Under the pieces are notes generated by a model. It ran no database searches. It had not been told where the DNA came from and worked only from the letters and a program-made list of their open reading frames with translations. This document shows, in pieces, positions 8,732 to 18,978 of a DNA stretch of 64,000 bases; positions within the stretch are counted from its first letter, which is position 1; every line of letters begins with the position of its first letter. Source of the stretch: Ruegeria atlantica (GTDB lineage Bacteria > Pseudomonadota > Alphaproteobacteria > Rhodobacterales > Rhodobacteraceae); assembly GCF_001458195.1 (NCBI RefSeq), contig NZ_CYPU01000039.1:434093-498092 (forward strand), in the 5' to 3' direction. A program made the position numbers and the translations under genes.

Positions 8732-9628
8732 TCAATCACGTGAGCGGGACCAGTTCAGAATCAACAACCCGATCGCCAGTACGGCAAAGCCCAAAAAGGC
8801 CTGCGGCGGTAAGGTTTCGTCGCGCACCAGTGTGCCTAAAACGATGGCGACTGGCGGTATGACAAGCGTTACTAACATCAGGTTTCCGGCCCCGGCCATG
8901 GCAAGAACGCGGTAGTACAGCAAGTACGCTCCGGCCGTTGCGATCAGGGCGTAATAGGCAATGGCCGCCCACGTTATCGCCGGCAGGTTCAAAACGGGAA
9001 GCCCGTCGACCACGAGGGAAACAGGCAAAATCAGAATGGTTGAGCCGGTTAGCATGCCAGCTGCGGCAACTATGGGAGACAAGCCTGACAACTTGATTCT
9101 GGCCCAAGCGCTGGCCAACGCGTAAGAAACTGTTCCGGCGATGATTGCCAGTTGGGCAACGCTTTGAAGGTTGAAAGTTGCGAAATTTTTGAGGCCGATT
9201 GCAATTGCAACACCCAAAAAACCCAGACCGACACCCACTCCGCGCGCTGGGGTCAATCGCTCGTCCTTGAAGAACATTGCGGCGATCAAAACGCCGAAAA
9301 CAGCGGTTGCGGCGTTCAGGATCGAGGTCAGGCCAGTTTCAATATAAAGCTGCCCCCAAGCCATAAGCGAGAAGGGGATGGCATTGTTCAACAACCCCAT
9401 CATCAGGAATGCGCCCCAGATACGCGGACTGATTGGAACGCTCAGCTTTTTGACCCAGGCAACGATCCACAGCGCCAGCATCGCCCAGAAAACGCGGTGC
9501 AGGACCGAGGTCATGACGGGGATCGTGTCCAATGCGACGCGGATCGAGATAAAGGATGCGCCCCAGATCACGCCCAGAAGCAACAGTTCGGCCCAAGCCC
9601 TTGGAGACAGGTGTTTTTGAGGTTCCAT
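8732..9628 (-). CDS. EamA/DMT-family transporter
   Basis: Inner-membrane protein of 298 residues with about ten hydrophobic helices arranged as two EamA repeats, as in drug/metabolite exporters. The opening WAELLLLGVIWGASFISIRVAL and the late GAYLLYYRVLAMAGAGNLM region are typical of the family. ATG at 9628 (MEPQKHLSP) is chosen because it starts just before the first helix; upstream in-frame ATGs would add a long charged tail. It lies downstream of the strong terminator at 9681-9710, so it has its own promoter or reads through. The exported substrate is unknown; amino acids or metabolites are usual for relatives. Confidence 0.88.
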   Translation of the reverse strand: MEPQKHLSPRAWAELLLLGVIWGASFISIRVALDTIPVMTSVLHRVFWAMLALWIVAWVKKLSVPISPRIWGAFLMMGLLNNAIPFSLMAWGQLYIETGLTSILNAATAVFGVLIAAMFFKDERLTPARGVGVGLGFLGVAIAIGLKNFATFNLQSVAQLAIIAGTVSYALASAWARIKLSGLSPIVAAAGMLTGSTILILPVSLVVDGLPVLNLPAITWAAIAYYALIATAGAYLLYYRVLAMAGAGNLMLVTLVIPPVAIVLGTLVRDETLPPQAFLGFAVLAIGLLILNWSRSRD

Positions 9629-9680
9629 AGCCCGTTCTCGCATTCCCAAAGGCGATGTTCGACCCGAAACTTGCGCAAAG

Positions 9681-9710
9681 AAAAACCCCGCCGAAAGCGG
9701 CGGGGTTTTT
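9681..9710. terminator. Strong intrinsic terminator, both directions
   Basis: A perfect 13-base-pair stem (AAAAACCCCGCCG with its complement) closes a 4-base loop, with T-runs in either reading direction. It sits 22 bases after the stop of the minus-strand porin gene and ends that transcript. Confidence 0.92.
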
Positions 9711-9732
9711 GTAGTTGGTTCGGTCGGCGGGA

Positions 9733-10860
9733 TCAGTTCAGCGTGTAAGTGAGCTGAAGGCCGACGCTCCATGCCGAGTTGCCCGAGAATTCGCCACCTG
9801 TTGTTGTGGTCGCGTCTCCGATGTCGGTATAGCGGATGCCGCCAGAAATCTGAGCCTGCTCGAAGGAGTATGTACCACCTACGCCAAGGCTCCAGAAACC
9901 GTCGGTGGGGCCGAGGTTCGAAACAGCAGAACCCGAGGACGTTTCATAGCCCGCAGAGATCGCGCCAGAAAACTCTTCGGTGAACTTGTAGCCAAGACCC
10001 AGTGTGTAGGTGAAGGTGTCGTCCGCGTAGTCAACCAGGTTCTGTTGCGCAGCGGCAGTATAAACCGGCGGTGCCAGAACTGTCTGCGGCCAGTCAACCC
10101 AGCGGATCGAGCCGAACAGCAGCGTTTTAGGTGCCACACCGGTCTGGAAGTCCAGATTTACCGATTGAGGCGTCACAACTTCGGTTTCGGTCTGTGCGGT
10201 CACAAGCGGTGCGGGGACGGGCGGTGGTCTTCGGTTGATGGACTCCGTCGAGTCGAAATCGTGCGTGATTTTTGAGTTGTAGGTCAGTGCGACACGTGCC
10301 GCGATTTCGGGACGTTCCCATGCGACGCCTACGACGTAACCGAAGTCAACCTCAGAGCCGGATTCAAATTCGTAACCGGCAACAACCGGGACAGCAACCG
10401 TTGCCTTGGCTCGCTGTGCGCGAATACCGCCGATTGCGCTGAAGCCGCCATCGAACTTGTAACGCACCAGGGCAGTAATCGCATCAACATCCGCTTTAGC
10501 GCGCAAAACGTCGGTGCGACCACCAAAAGCGGCCAAGGGGTTCTGCGACAAAGGATAGTTCGACGGGTACTCGACATCGGCACCGTACGGTTCATCATAG
10601 ATGAGAGCAAAGTCCAACTGATCGGTAAACGAATGCTTGTATGCCAGGTGTGGTGTCCAGAAGCTTTTGGCGATGTTTCCGGAATCAACACCGTTCTGCT
10701 CACCGCTCACGTCGGGGTTTGCGTAACCCAAACGGAACTGAACAACAGAACCTTCCTCAAACAGAATGTTGACGCCCTGGCCGCTGCGATCAAGACCGCC
10801 TGCGTAAGCACCGGTTGCGCCAACGCATACCGCACACGCCTGTAAAAGCGCTTTTTTCAT
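9733..10860 (-). CDS. OmpP1/FadL/TodX family outer-membrane transporter
   Basis: Beta-barrel outer-membrane protein of 375 residues for uptake of hydrophobic compounds such as long-chain fatty acids. A signal peptide MKKALLQACAVCVGATGAYA should be cleaved after residue 20. The mature protein has alternating beta-strand pattern throughout, many short Gly/Tyr/Phe strands, and ends in LQLTYTLN, close to an aromatic barrel terminus. The start ATG 10860 is preceded by GGGAGGAAC. It is monocistronic: terminator at 9681-9710 downstream and about 120 bases of upstream sequence containing TTGACG at a plausible -35 distance. The ligand is not predictable. Confidence 0.9.
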   Translation of the reverse strand: MKKALLQACAVCVGATGAYAGGLDRSGQGVNILFEEGSVVQFRLGYANPDVSGEQNGVDSGNIAKSFWTPHLAYKHSFTDQLDFALIYDEPYGADVEYPSNYPLSQNPLAAFGGRTDVLRAKADVDAITALVRYKFDGGFSAIGGIRAQRAKATVAVPVVAGYEFESGSEVDFGYVVGVAWERPEIAARVALTYNSKITHDFDSTESINRRPPPVPAPLVTAQTETEVVTPQSVNLDFQTGVAPKTLLFGSIRWVDWPQTVLAPPVYTAAAQQNLVDYADDTFTYTLGLGYKFTEEFSGAISAGYETSSGSAVSNLGPTDGFWSLGVGGTYSFEQAQISGGIRYTDIGDATTTTGGEFSGNSAWSVGLQLTYTLN

Positions 10861-10981
10861 TAGTTCCTCCCTCTAGGTCTCCTGGAGGTCAGCGCCTGTT
10901 GATATGTGGTGCGGACTGACCTGCATTGTGGTGCTCGTTATTTTCTTGAGCTTTACCTTATCGTCAACTGGTGACCGTGCG

Positions 10982-11887
10982 TTACTTGTGTTGAGTGTCG
11001 CGTAGAGGTGTTGCCAAACTGTTACGATTCTCGGCGTGAACGTTCAGGAAAATACCTACGAAAATTACCGCAGCGCCTAATAGGGTCCAGTGATCCAGCG
11101 GTTCGTGATACAGAACCATACCTATGACCGCGATTGTGGGCAGGCGTGCAAAGTCAAACGGCACCACAACGGTTGCCGGGGCAATCGCCAGCGCATTTGT
11201 GATGCAGTAATGCGCCAGCAGCCCGGCCAGTCCCACCAGCAACAAAAACGGAGCTGTGCTTGCCGAGGGCAGGGTGATTTGTCCGTCGATACCCGATGCG
11301 ATCAGCCCCAGCACGGCTTGCATTACTGTCAGCCAGAACATGATGCATCCGATGCTGGCAAAACGAGTGAGGGACTTTGTCGATATCGTTGTTAAGGCGA
11401 AGAAAACAGCGGACATAGCAGCGGTCATCACACCTGCACTGAGAGGCACGGAGCCCGGCCGGGCGACCAGTAGAATTCCGGCAAATCCGATCAGCGCCGA
11501 TAGCATGCGCACGGTCGTCAGGCGCTCTTTCAATAGAAGTGGAGACAGCAGTATGACCCATATGGGCTGGGTAAACTCCAGCGCAAAAACCTGCGCCAAC
11601 GGAATGGCGCTGACCGCATAGAACCAGAGGTTTTGCCCGGTGAAATGCAATACGTTCCGGATGCCGTGCAAGCCGATCCGTTCAGTCGAAACCTGGTGCC
11701 ACTTTCGCGTCAGAGTCAGGATCAGGGCGACCACGCAGATGCCGACGAGGCTGCGGTAGAACATGATCTCGAACGTGTCATGGGTCACGCTCAGTTCACG
11801 GCCAGCGATTGCCATAGCTGAAAATGAGGTAATTGCCCCTGTCATCCAAAGTGCGGCTTTGACTAGATGACTCGGTGAGCGCGTCAA
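10982..11887 (-). CDS. EamA/DMT-family transporter
   Basis: Second drug/metabolite-type permease in the window, about 301 residues, with around ten membrane helices in two repeats. Features include FYRSLVGICVVALILTL, GQNLWFYAVSAIPLAQVFALEF and ALEFTQPIWVILLSPLLL, typical of the S-adenosylmethionine/RhaT-like EamA branch. A TTG at 11887 is chosen as start because upstream residues in the same frame run back into the FkbM gene; ATG 11845 is an alternative that would remove 14 residues. It is the last gene of a probable three-gene minus-strand unit with the two methyltransferase-like genes. Substrate unknown. Confidence 0.83.
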   Translation of the reverse strand: MTRSPSHLVKAALWMTGAITSFSAMAIAGRELSVTHDTFEIMFYRSLVGICVVALILTLTRKWHQVSTERIGLHGIRNVLHFTGQNLWFYAVSAIPLAQVFALEFTQPIWVILLSPLLLKERLTTVRMLSALIGFAGILLVARPGSVPLSAGVMTAAMSAVFFALTTISTKSLTRFASIGCIMFWLTVMQAVLGLIASGIDGQITLPSASTAPFLLLVGLAGLLAHYCITNALAIAPATVVVPFDFARLPTIAVIGMVLYHEPLDHWTLLGAAVIFVGIFLNVHAENRNSLATPLRDTQHK

Positions 11888-11979
11888 AACGGTAATACCT
11901 GAACACAACCGGGCGTGATGGCCAGACGCCGGCTCCGGTCGGGCAAATTTCGCGTTAGACGTAAGAGCATGGATTGAGC

Positions 11980-12684
11980 CTATCGGTTGTTGCGGAAAAG
12001 ATAGTCCTGCTGGTTCAGGGCGGTTTCCAATTTGTAGCCAACGGTGCCCAGAAATCCCTGCAGTCGATCCAGGTCCCGGCACTCGATCAACATAAAATCA
12101 AAGCGAAACCGGTCATGATCAATCCCCTTCAGAACATTCAGTTCCGCCCCTTCGACATCCAGAGACAGCAGGTTTACTCTGCTGGGGGCTTCAGCCTCGA
12201 TGAGAATTTCGTTGAGCGGGCGCGCGACCGCGCCGAAAGAGAAACTGACCTCGGTTTCTTTCATATGTAGCTGGGCATTCTTTAAATGCTCGCTTCGATC
12301 CGCAAGGTCTAATTCCTGTCCGACACTGACGCTCATCAGGTTTGCGTAAACCATCTCGATCAGACGATCGGGAAATCCGAATTCGACGCAGGCATTGCAA
12401 AAAACCTTGCTCCGACTTCCGCGTAGAGAGAAACATTTAAGGAAGTTATGCGGTGCCGGTTCGATCAGGACACCCTGCCATCCCCGCTCTTTCTCGAAAT
12501 AGTAGGTGTTGGATTGCGTGACGCCGTCATTGGCCCCGAGTTCCACAAAGGAACCGTTGTCGAAATCCAGATAGGGCTCAAGCTTCTGATCCAGAGCGTT
12601 CAGCCCATAATATCTGGTATTTTGTGGGTTGAGACGCTTTGAAACCGAATTTCTGATCTTGTTGAGTATTTTCACAACGCCCAT
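11980..12684 (-). CDS. FkbM family methyltransferase
   Basis: SAM-dependent O-methyltransferase of about 234 residues. The glycine-rich SAM loop is FVELGANDGVTQSNTYYFE, followed by GVLIEPAP and the NLLSLDVEGAELNVLKG block that defines the FkbM domain. Such enzymes methylate sugars or polyketides. ATG at 12684 and ATG at 12705 are both possible; the ribosome-binding site is weak for each. It lies 36 bases downstream of another SAM-binding-like gene on the same strand, suggesting a small glycan-modification unit, but no glycosyltransferase is adjacent. Acceptor unknown. Confidence 0.85.
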   Translation of the reverse strand: MGVVKILNKIRNSVSKRLNPQNTRYYGLNALDQKLEPYLDFDNGSFVELGANDGVTQSNTYYFEKERGWQGVLIEPAPHNFLKCFSLRGSRSKVFCNACVEFGFPDRLIEMVYANLMSVSVGQELDLADRSEHLKNAQLHMKETEVSFSFGAVARPLNEILIEAEAPSRVNLLSLDVEGAELNVLKGIDHDRFRFDFMLIECRDLDRLQGFLGTVGYKLETALNQQDYLFRNNR

Positions 12685-12720
12685 CCTATCGTGTGTTGGC
12701 GGCATCGCATCCGCAGCGTC

Positions 12721-13431
12721 CTAGCTGTCGTCGGCGCTCAGAATGCCCAGCCCACCTATAGGGGCCAAAGGTTTCTTTCTCGGCAGTTGCCGCGATGGAT
12801 TGAGATAGGCCGATGTGGTCCATGTATAGGAATTTATCGGGCCGAAGCCGTTGAAATCGCATCTGTTCCAGCCTGTGGCCTCGTCCAGCAAGGCGATGCA
12901 GTCCGGGTGCCTGTCCGAATTGTCGAACACAATCATTGTCGGATCTATCCGTTTCTGCTGGAACTGTTCCCGAACAAATCTGGCGCAGGCGTTGCGATAG
13001 CGCCCATCGATGACGACGATATCGGCATTTCGTATTTCATCGCGTTCAACATATTGCGCTTCTTCCCGCTCGAAGAAATAGGTGAAATGCGGTTTGTCGG
13101 CGAGAGAAGCAGAAATCTTGTCAAACCAGCCTTTGTCGTTTTCGACCGACGTTACCTCTGCACCTGCATTCAGATAGTAGATCGAAGAGTTCCCGCTGCC
13201 ATATTCCAGAACGCGAACGCCGTTCAGATCGAAGCTGTCCAGGTATTCGATGGCCGGATATGTGTACCACGGGATTTCACGGCCCTCACCATCGTGGCAG
13301 TCCCAGTTTTCTATGGAATTGTATTGGCCATAAGTTTCACCCAGAATCCGGTAGGTTTTGACCTGTTCCAGTGACGCTCTCGACGCACGTTTCAGGACCT
13401 TTTGCAATATCCAGAAATGGGTGTTCGTCAT
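12721..13431 (-). CDS. Class I SAM-binding methyltransferase-like protein
   Basis: A 236-residue soluble protein. The segment VRVLEYGSGNSSIYYL (residues 72-87) is a class I SAM motif I, and EVTSVENDKGWFDKI follows as motif II with an acidic ribose-binding residue. ADIVVIDGRYRNACA and TMIVFDNSDRH resemble later strands of the Rossmann fold. The N-terminal third is not diagnostic. It precedes the FkbM gene on the same strand, which suggests a shared surface-glycan or lipid substrate. The precise family is not recognised. The ATG at 13431 is the natural start. Confidence 0.78.
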   Translation of the reverse strand: MTNTHFWILQKVLKRASRASLEQVKTYRILGETYGQYNSIENWDCHDGEGREIPWYTYPAIEYLDSFDLNGVRVLEYGSGNSSIYYLNAGAEVTSVENDKGWFDKISASLADKPHFTYFFEREEAQYVERDEIRNADIVVIDGRYRNACARFVREQFQQKRIDPTMIVFDNSDRHPDCIALLDEATGWNRCDFNGFGPINSYTWTTSAYLNPSRQLPRKKPLAPIGGLGILSADDS

Positions 13432-13497
13432 GAAGGCCTCTCGCTGATGAAAGTGGATTAAGTGTTCTCAACGCGCACAATTGACACAAATTGCCGT

Positions 13498-15057
<1,560 letters not shown>

Positions 15058-15148
15058 GGTTGGCTATTAGGTCGCAAGCCTTGCATGTGCAAGCGCTATG
15101 ACGTCATTTGTGCAATTGTGCCTCAGGATAATACAGAAAGAGCGCGAG

Positions 15149-15589
15149 ATGCCCGAGATCAAACTACGCCGCGCAAGTGCTGTTGATACCGAAGCCGTCA
15201 CAACCTGTATTGCAGCGGCCTATGCGGATGCACTTCGCGATATTCCTGATCTGCCCGATGTCACGGACGGCGTTGGCGACGATATCGTCGCGCATCAGGC
15301 CTGGGTTGCCACGCAGGATGAAGACATCGTCGGGTTTATTGTTTTTGACCAGGTCGATTCTGCGGTGATGATCTTTAACCTTGCCGTATCGCCAAAGGCA
15401 CAAGGGGCAGGGTTGGCGAGGCGGTTAATCGGAATAGCTGAACAAGATGCTAACGGAACGGGCGCCACTAAGCTCAGGTTGCGAACGCATAAATTGATGC
15501 GAGCGACAGTCTCCATGTATCACTACTTGGGCTGGCACGAGAAAGAGGTGAGCGGAAAGACCATCCTGATGGAGAAGGAACTTTCCTGA
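15149..15589 (+). CDS. GNAT family N-acetyltransferase
   Basis: Small acetyl-CoA-dependent acyltransferase of 146 residues. The acetyl-CoA loop is VSPKAQGAGLARRLIGIAE, matching the GNAT Q/RxxGxG/A motif, followed by a KLRLRTHKLM strand and the conserved tyrosine in MYHYLGWHEKE. ATG 15149 follows GAGCGCGAG and gives the normal N-terminus; an ATG 51 bases upstream would add an unsupported extension. It is divergent from guaA with about 90 bases between starts. The acetylated substrate is unknown. Confidence 0.88.
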   Translation: MPEIKLRRASAVDTEAVTTCIAAAYADALRDIPDLPDVTDGVGDDIVAHQAWVATQDEDIVGFIVFDQVDSAVMIFNLAVSPKAQGAGLARRLIGIAEQDANGTGATKLRLRTHKLMRATVSMYHYLGWHEKEVSGKTILMEKELS

Positions 15590-15722
15590 TCAGAGCAAGT
15601 GCCTGACGGTTTTGGTTTATGCAGATGTCGCTTTTCCCCCTATAGCGCCGTAAATTAGATGCATTGCCCCAAATGCTTGCTGTAACAAACTGATCAAACC
15701 AACCAATAGACGGGATCTTCTC

Positions 15723-17267
15723 ATGGCAGAGGCAAACACCCGGCGTCGGGCAAGAGGTGGCGGTGGCGCCGCCCGCCGGGCCGAACGTACCGCGGTTCGC
15801 ATCGAAACGGCGAAATACATCGAACGGAATATTCCGAACTTCGAGGTTCTCAACGAAGAAGCGTTGGAAATCATCGAAACCAATGCGGAAACCATTCTGG
15901 CCGAAGTCGGCGTTAATTTTGTCGACAACCCAGCCGCGTTGCAGCGCTGGAAAGATGTTGGTGCCGATGTCGATGGTGAACGCGTCCGCATTCCGCGTGG
16001 TCTGGCTCGTCAGCTGATCAAAACCGCGCCCAGCGAATTCACGCAGCATGCCCGTAACCCCGAGAAATCGGTTGTCATCGGTGGCCGCAATCTGGTTCTG
16101 GCCCCGGTGTACGGCCCACCCTTTGTGCGGGACGCCCAAGGTGGCCGTCGCTATGCGAACATGGAAGATTTCAACAAGTTCGTGAAACTGGCGTATATGT
16201 CCAAATGGTTGCACCATTCGGGCGGGACCGTGTGCGAGCCGACAGATATTCCGGTGAACAAGCGTCACCTTGACATGCTGATGGCGCACATGACCTTGTC
16301 GGACAAGCCGTTCATGGGCTCGGTCACCGATCCCAGCCGTGCGCAAGATTCGGTTGAGATGTGTGAGATTCTGTTCGGCAAAGAGTTCGTTCAGGAAAAC
16401 ACAGTGATGACCTCGCTGACCAACATCAACTCGCCGATGACCTTCGACGACGTGATGATGGGCGCGCTGGAAGTTTATGCGAAGAACAATCAGGCCTGCA
16501 TCATCTCGCCCTTTATCGTGGGTGGTGCGATGGCGCCGGTTTCGATTGCAGGGACATTAACGCAGGTTCTGGCCGAAGTTCTGGCTGGTGTCGCGTATAG
16601 CCAGATCATCCGTCCGGGTGCGCCTGCGATTTTCGGTGCCTTTGTGTCATCGATCGATATGAACTCTGGCGCGCCGACATTTGGTACGCCCGAGGCTTCG
16701 ATGGTTACCTACGGTGCGGGCCAGCTGGCGCGACGTCTGAACCTGCCGTTCCGCTCGGCCGGGTCGTTCTGCGGCTCGAAATTGCCTGATGCACAGGCGG
16801 CTTATGAGACCGCAAACTCGTTGAACATGGGGCTAATGGCCGGCGTGAACTTCATGCTGCACTCCTGCGGCTGGCTTGAAGGCGGTCTTGTTGCAGACTT
16901 AGAAAAGTTCGTCATGGATGCCGACCAGTTGGGCGTTCTGCACGGTCTGGCCAAGGGCGTGGCCTATGATGAAAACGCGCAGGCGATGGATGCGATCCGC
17001 GAAGTTGGCCCGGGCGGTCACTATCTGGGCTGTGCCCATACGCAGGCGAATTTTAAAGAAGCGTTCTGGAAGTCCGAGGTCCTGGATTACAAACCCTTTG
17101 AGACCTGGGAAGACGAAGGCGGGCGCGACACACGCCAATTGGCCACGTCGCGGGTCGAGCATCTGCTGGCCAATTACCAGCAACCGCAACTCGACCCCGC
17201 CGTCAATGAAGCATTGAACGCATACGTGGCGGAAAAGAAAGCATCCATGCCGGATGCCTTCACCTGA
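15723..17267 (+). CDS. Trimethylamine methyltransferase (MttB) family protein, non-pyrrolysine
   Basis: A 514-residue TIM-barrel methyltransferase of the MttB superfamily, expected to move a methyl group from a quaternary or tertiary amine to a corrinoid protein or folate-linked acceptor. The frame contains no internal TAG, so unlike archaeal MttB it has no pyrrolysine. Motifs include GGTVCEPTD, SPFIVGGAMAPVS and GGHYLGCAHTQANF. Relatives without pyrrolysine include glycine betaine:corrinoid methyltransferases, but the substrate here is unknown. An unusual basic, glycine-rich N-terminus (residues 6-21) precedes the fold. No corrinoid protein or folate gene is adjacent. The stop abuts the convergent DUF6477 gene exactly. 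Confidence 0.9.
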   Translation: MAEANTRRRARGGGGAARRAERTAVRIETAKYIERNIPNFEVLNEEALEIIETNAETILAEVGVNFVDNPAALQRWKDVGADVDGERVRIPRGLARQLIKTAPSEFTQHARNPEKSVVIGGRNLVLAPVYGPPFVRDAQGGRRYANMEDFNKFVKLAYMSKWLHHSGGTVCEPTDIPVNKRHLDMLMAHMTLSDKPFMGSVTDPSRAQDSVEMCEILFGKEFVQENTVMTSLTNINSPMTFDDVMMGALEVYAKNNQACIISPFIVGGAMAPVSIAGTLTQVLAEVLAGVAYSQIIRPGAPAIFGAFVSSIDMNSGAPTFGTPEASMVTYGAGQLARRLNLPFRSAGSFCGSKLPDAQAAYETANSLNMGLMAGVNFMLHSCGWLEGGLVADLEKFVMDADQLGVLHGLAKGVAYDENAQAMDAIREVGPGGHYLGCAHTQANFKEAFWKSEVLDYKPFETWEDEGGRDTRQLATSRVEHLLANYQQPQLDPAVNEALNAYVAEKKASMPDAFT

Positions 17268-17567
17268 TCATTGATATAGCGCTGCGCGACTGGCTTTGAA
17301 CAGTTGCGCCTCGCCCAACAGCGCAATCAGCAGGTCCAAATGGCGGACCAGCGAATAGGCGGCGTCTTCGGCCAGTCTTTGGGCGTTAACCTCTCGTTCC
17401 AATTCCAACAGACGAACCAGCGCAGACCCTGTGCCGGGCAGTGATCCGTATCCCAGAACACGCTGAAGATGCCGGTCCCGATCATACTCCTGCGCCCCAA
17501 TTTTTGCGGCCCGTGCCAACAGGCGTGGGCGGCGGAGCGTTGTAATCATGGTCATCAGGTCCTGCAT
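17268..17567 (-). CDS. DUF6477 family protein
   Basis: A 99-residue, helix-rich, strongly basic protein with the signature MQDLMTM followed by LRRPRLLARAAKIGAQEYDRDRHL. It corresponds to a small family found in Rhodobacteraceae with no known function. The ATG at 17567 has AAGGAAC upstream at good spacing; a longer reading would start 42 bases earlier without support. It is divergent from the DUF6456 pseudogene, a neighbour it commonly keeps in this group as far as I recall, and the two share a 240-base upstream region. No membrane segment or signal peptide is seen. Confidence 0.8.
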   Translation of the reverse strand: MQDLMTMITTLRRPRLLARAAKIGAQEYDRDRHLQRVLGYGSLPGTGSALVRLLELEREVNAQRLAEDAAYSLVRHLDLLIALLGEAQLFKASRAALYQ

Positions 17568-17707
17568 TTCAGTGTTCCTTTGGTTGAACAGAAGATAGCC
17601 ATTTGTCACACAACCTAAGCGAGTGTTGCCTTGTGCGGACTCCCTCCGAACTCTGACTTCATGAGTGTTTATGATTTTGAATCAAATCTGGTTGTTGTCT
17701 CTCCCGG

Positions 17708-17751
17708 TTAACGAACGAGTAACGAAAGCGGCTCTAGTTAGGATTGGTTAA
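17708..17751. promoter_or_regulatory. Two CtrA-like half-site pairs
   Basis: TTAA-N7-GTAA at 17708-17722 and GTTA-N7-TTAA at 17737-17751 each differ by one base from the alphaproteobacterial CtrA consensus TTAA-N7-TTAA. They lie in the shared region between the divergent DUF6477 and DUF6456 genes, 57 bases before the latter. Assignment is by motif only. Confidence 0.35.
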
Positions 17752-17807
17752 CACATTCACCGGGGGCGATTGAGAACCGATTGTTTTGTCGACGAGGGCA
17801 AGCGACT

Positions 17808-18926
17808 ATGCAAGAAAACATGGCTTTCACCATTCCGGCGTGGGTGCCTGAAGGGGCGCAGAGATACCTGGCGCACACCGAAACCGGTCAATCGATCCGC
17901 GACATCGCGCGATCCGTGGGGTGCCATGCGTCAACCATACTCAGACAGATCCGACGTATTGAAATGCGCCGGGACGATCCGTTGGTGGACGCTGCGCTGC
18001 AAGCGCTGGCAGAGGTCCATTTCACGGATCAACAGGGGCGTGCTGGATCCCTAAACGAGCCTTTGGGGATTCAGGCCAACGATGCAGCAAACAAGGACGA
18101 TGAGTTTAACCGCGAAGCTCTTCGAATACTGCGCCGCCCTTGCGAAACCGGCGCGGTTCTGGCTGTGGTGGAAGAGATGGACAAGGCTGTGGTCGTTCGG
18201 GACAGCGGCGACAGCGGGACCGCAAGAACTGCGGTCGTCGATTGCACGATTGCACGATTGCGCAAGCGCTGGCTCTGAATGATTGGATATCCTGCGATAA
18301 TCCCGGACGTACTTCCCGGTATCGCATCTCTTCCTCTGGGCGGTCGGCCTTAAGCCAACTGATCGCCGAGGCCGAGAACAAAGCCCGCGCCAGAAACGAG
18401 TTCGGCATGGCCGGAGCGCAATCGCCGTTTCAGGCGCATGGCGAACAAAGAAAGGACAGGTCGTCGCACGGCGCCAGACGTATTCGGTACAGTGCTGCCG
18501 AAAGTCCGCTGATCGCGTTGGCGCGCAGGCGGGACAAGGACGGAAAGCCCTTTCTCGACGAAACTCTGGTCGGCGCTGGCGAACGGCTGCGCGAAGACTT
18601 TGAACTATCGCAGATCGGTCTGCAGGTTGCCCAAAACTGGGATCACTTTCTAACGGCCGGGGGGGCGGGGAAGTTTCGCAAATGGAACGTATGCAGGCCA
18701 GGGATCGTCAGACGCGCGCGCTCGGGTTGAACGTGCCCTGTCGGATCTGGGACCGGTGTTAAGCGACGTGGCACTGCGGTGCTGCTGTTACCTTGAGGGG
18801 CTCGAATTAGCCGAAAAACGCATGGGGTGGTCGGCGCGTTCCGGAAAGATCGTGTTGCGCATCGCCCTGCAACGTCTAAAGCGCCATTACGAAGATCAAG
18901 CAGAGAAAACTCGCCTGATTGGGTAG
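17808..18926 (+). pseudogene. Frameshifted DUF6456/helix-turn-helix protein gene
   Basis: Three consecutive reading frames join into one protein of about 370 residues. Frame one (17808-18278) encodes an N-terminal helix-turn-helix (IRDIARSVGCHASTILRQIR) and EALRILRRPCETGAVLAVV. Frame two continues with ALALNDWISCD, YSAAESPLIALARRRDKDG and LREDFELSQIGLQVAQNW. Frame three continues with SSDARARVERALSDLGP, CCCYLEGLELAEKRMGWSARSGKIVLRI and ends at TAG 18924. The first shift coincides with a tandem 8-base duplication GATTGCAC (18240-18255); removing one copy restores the frame. The second falls in a G-run near 18659-18670; removing one G restores it. This is decay or a sequencing error at the second site. 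DUF6456 proteins are presumed transcription regulators. Confidence 0.82.
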
Positions 18927-18978
18927 AAATTCCATAATTCGCAGTTGAGGTTTCAGGGGGCAGTGATAGGAATTGCCT

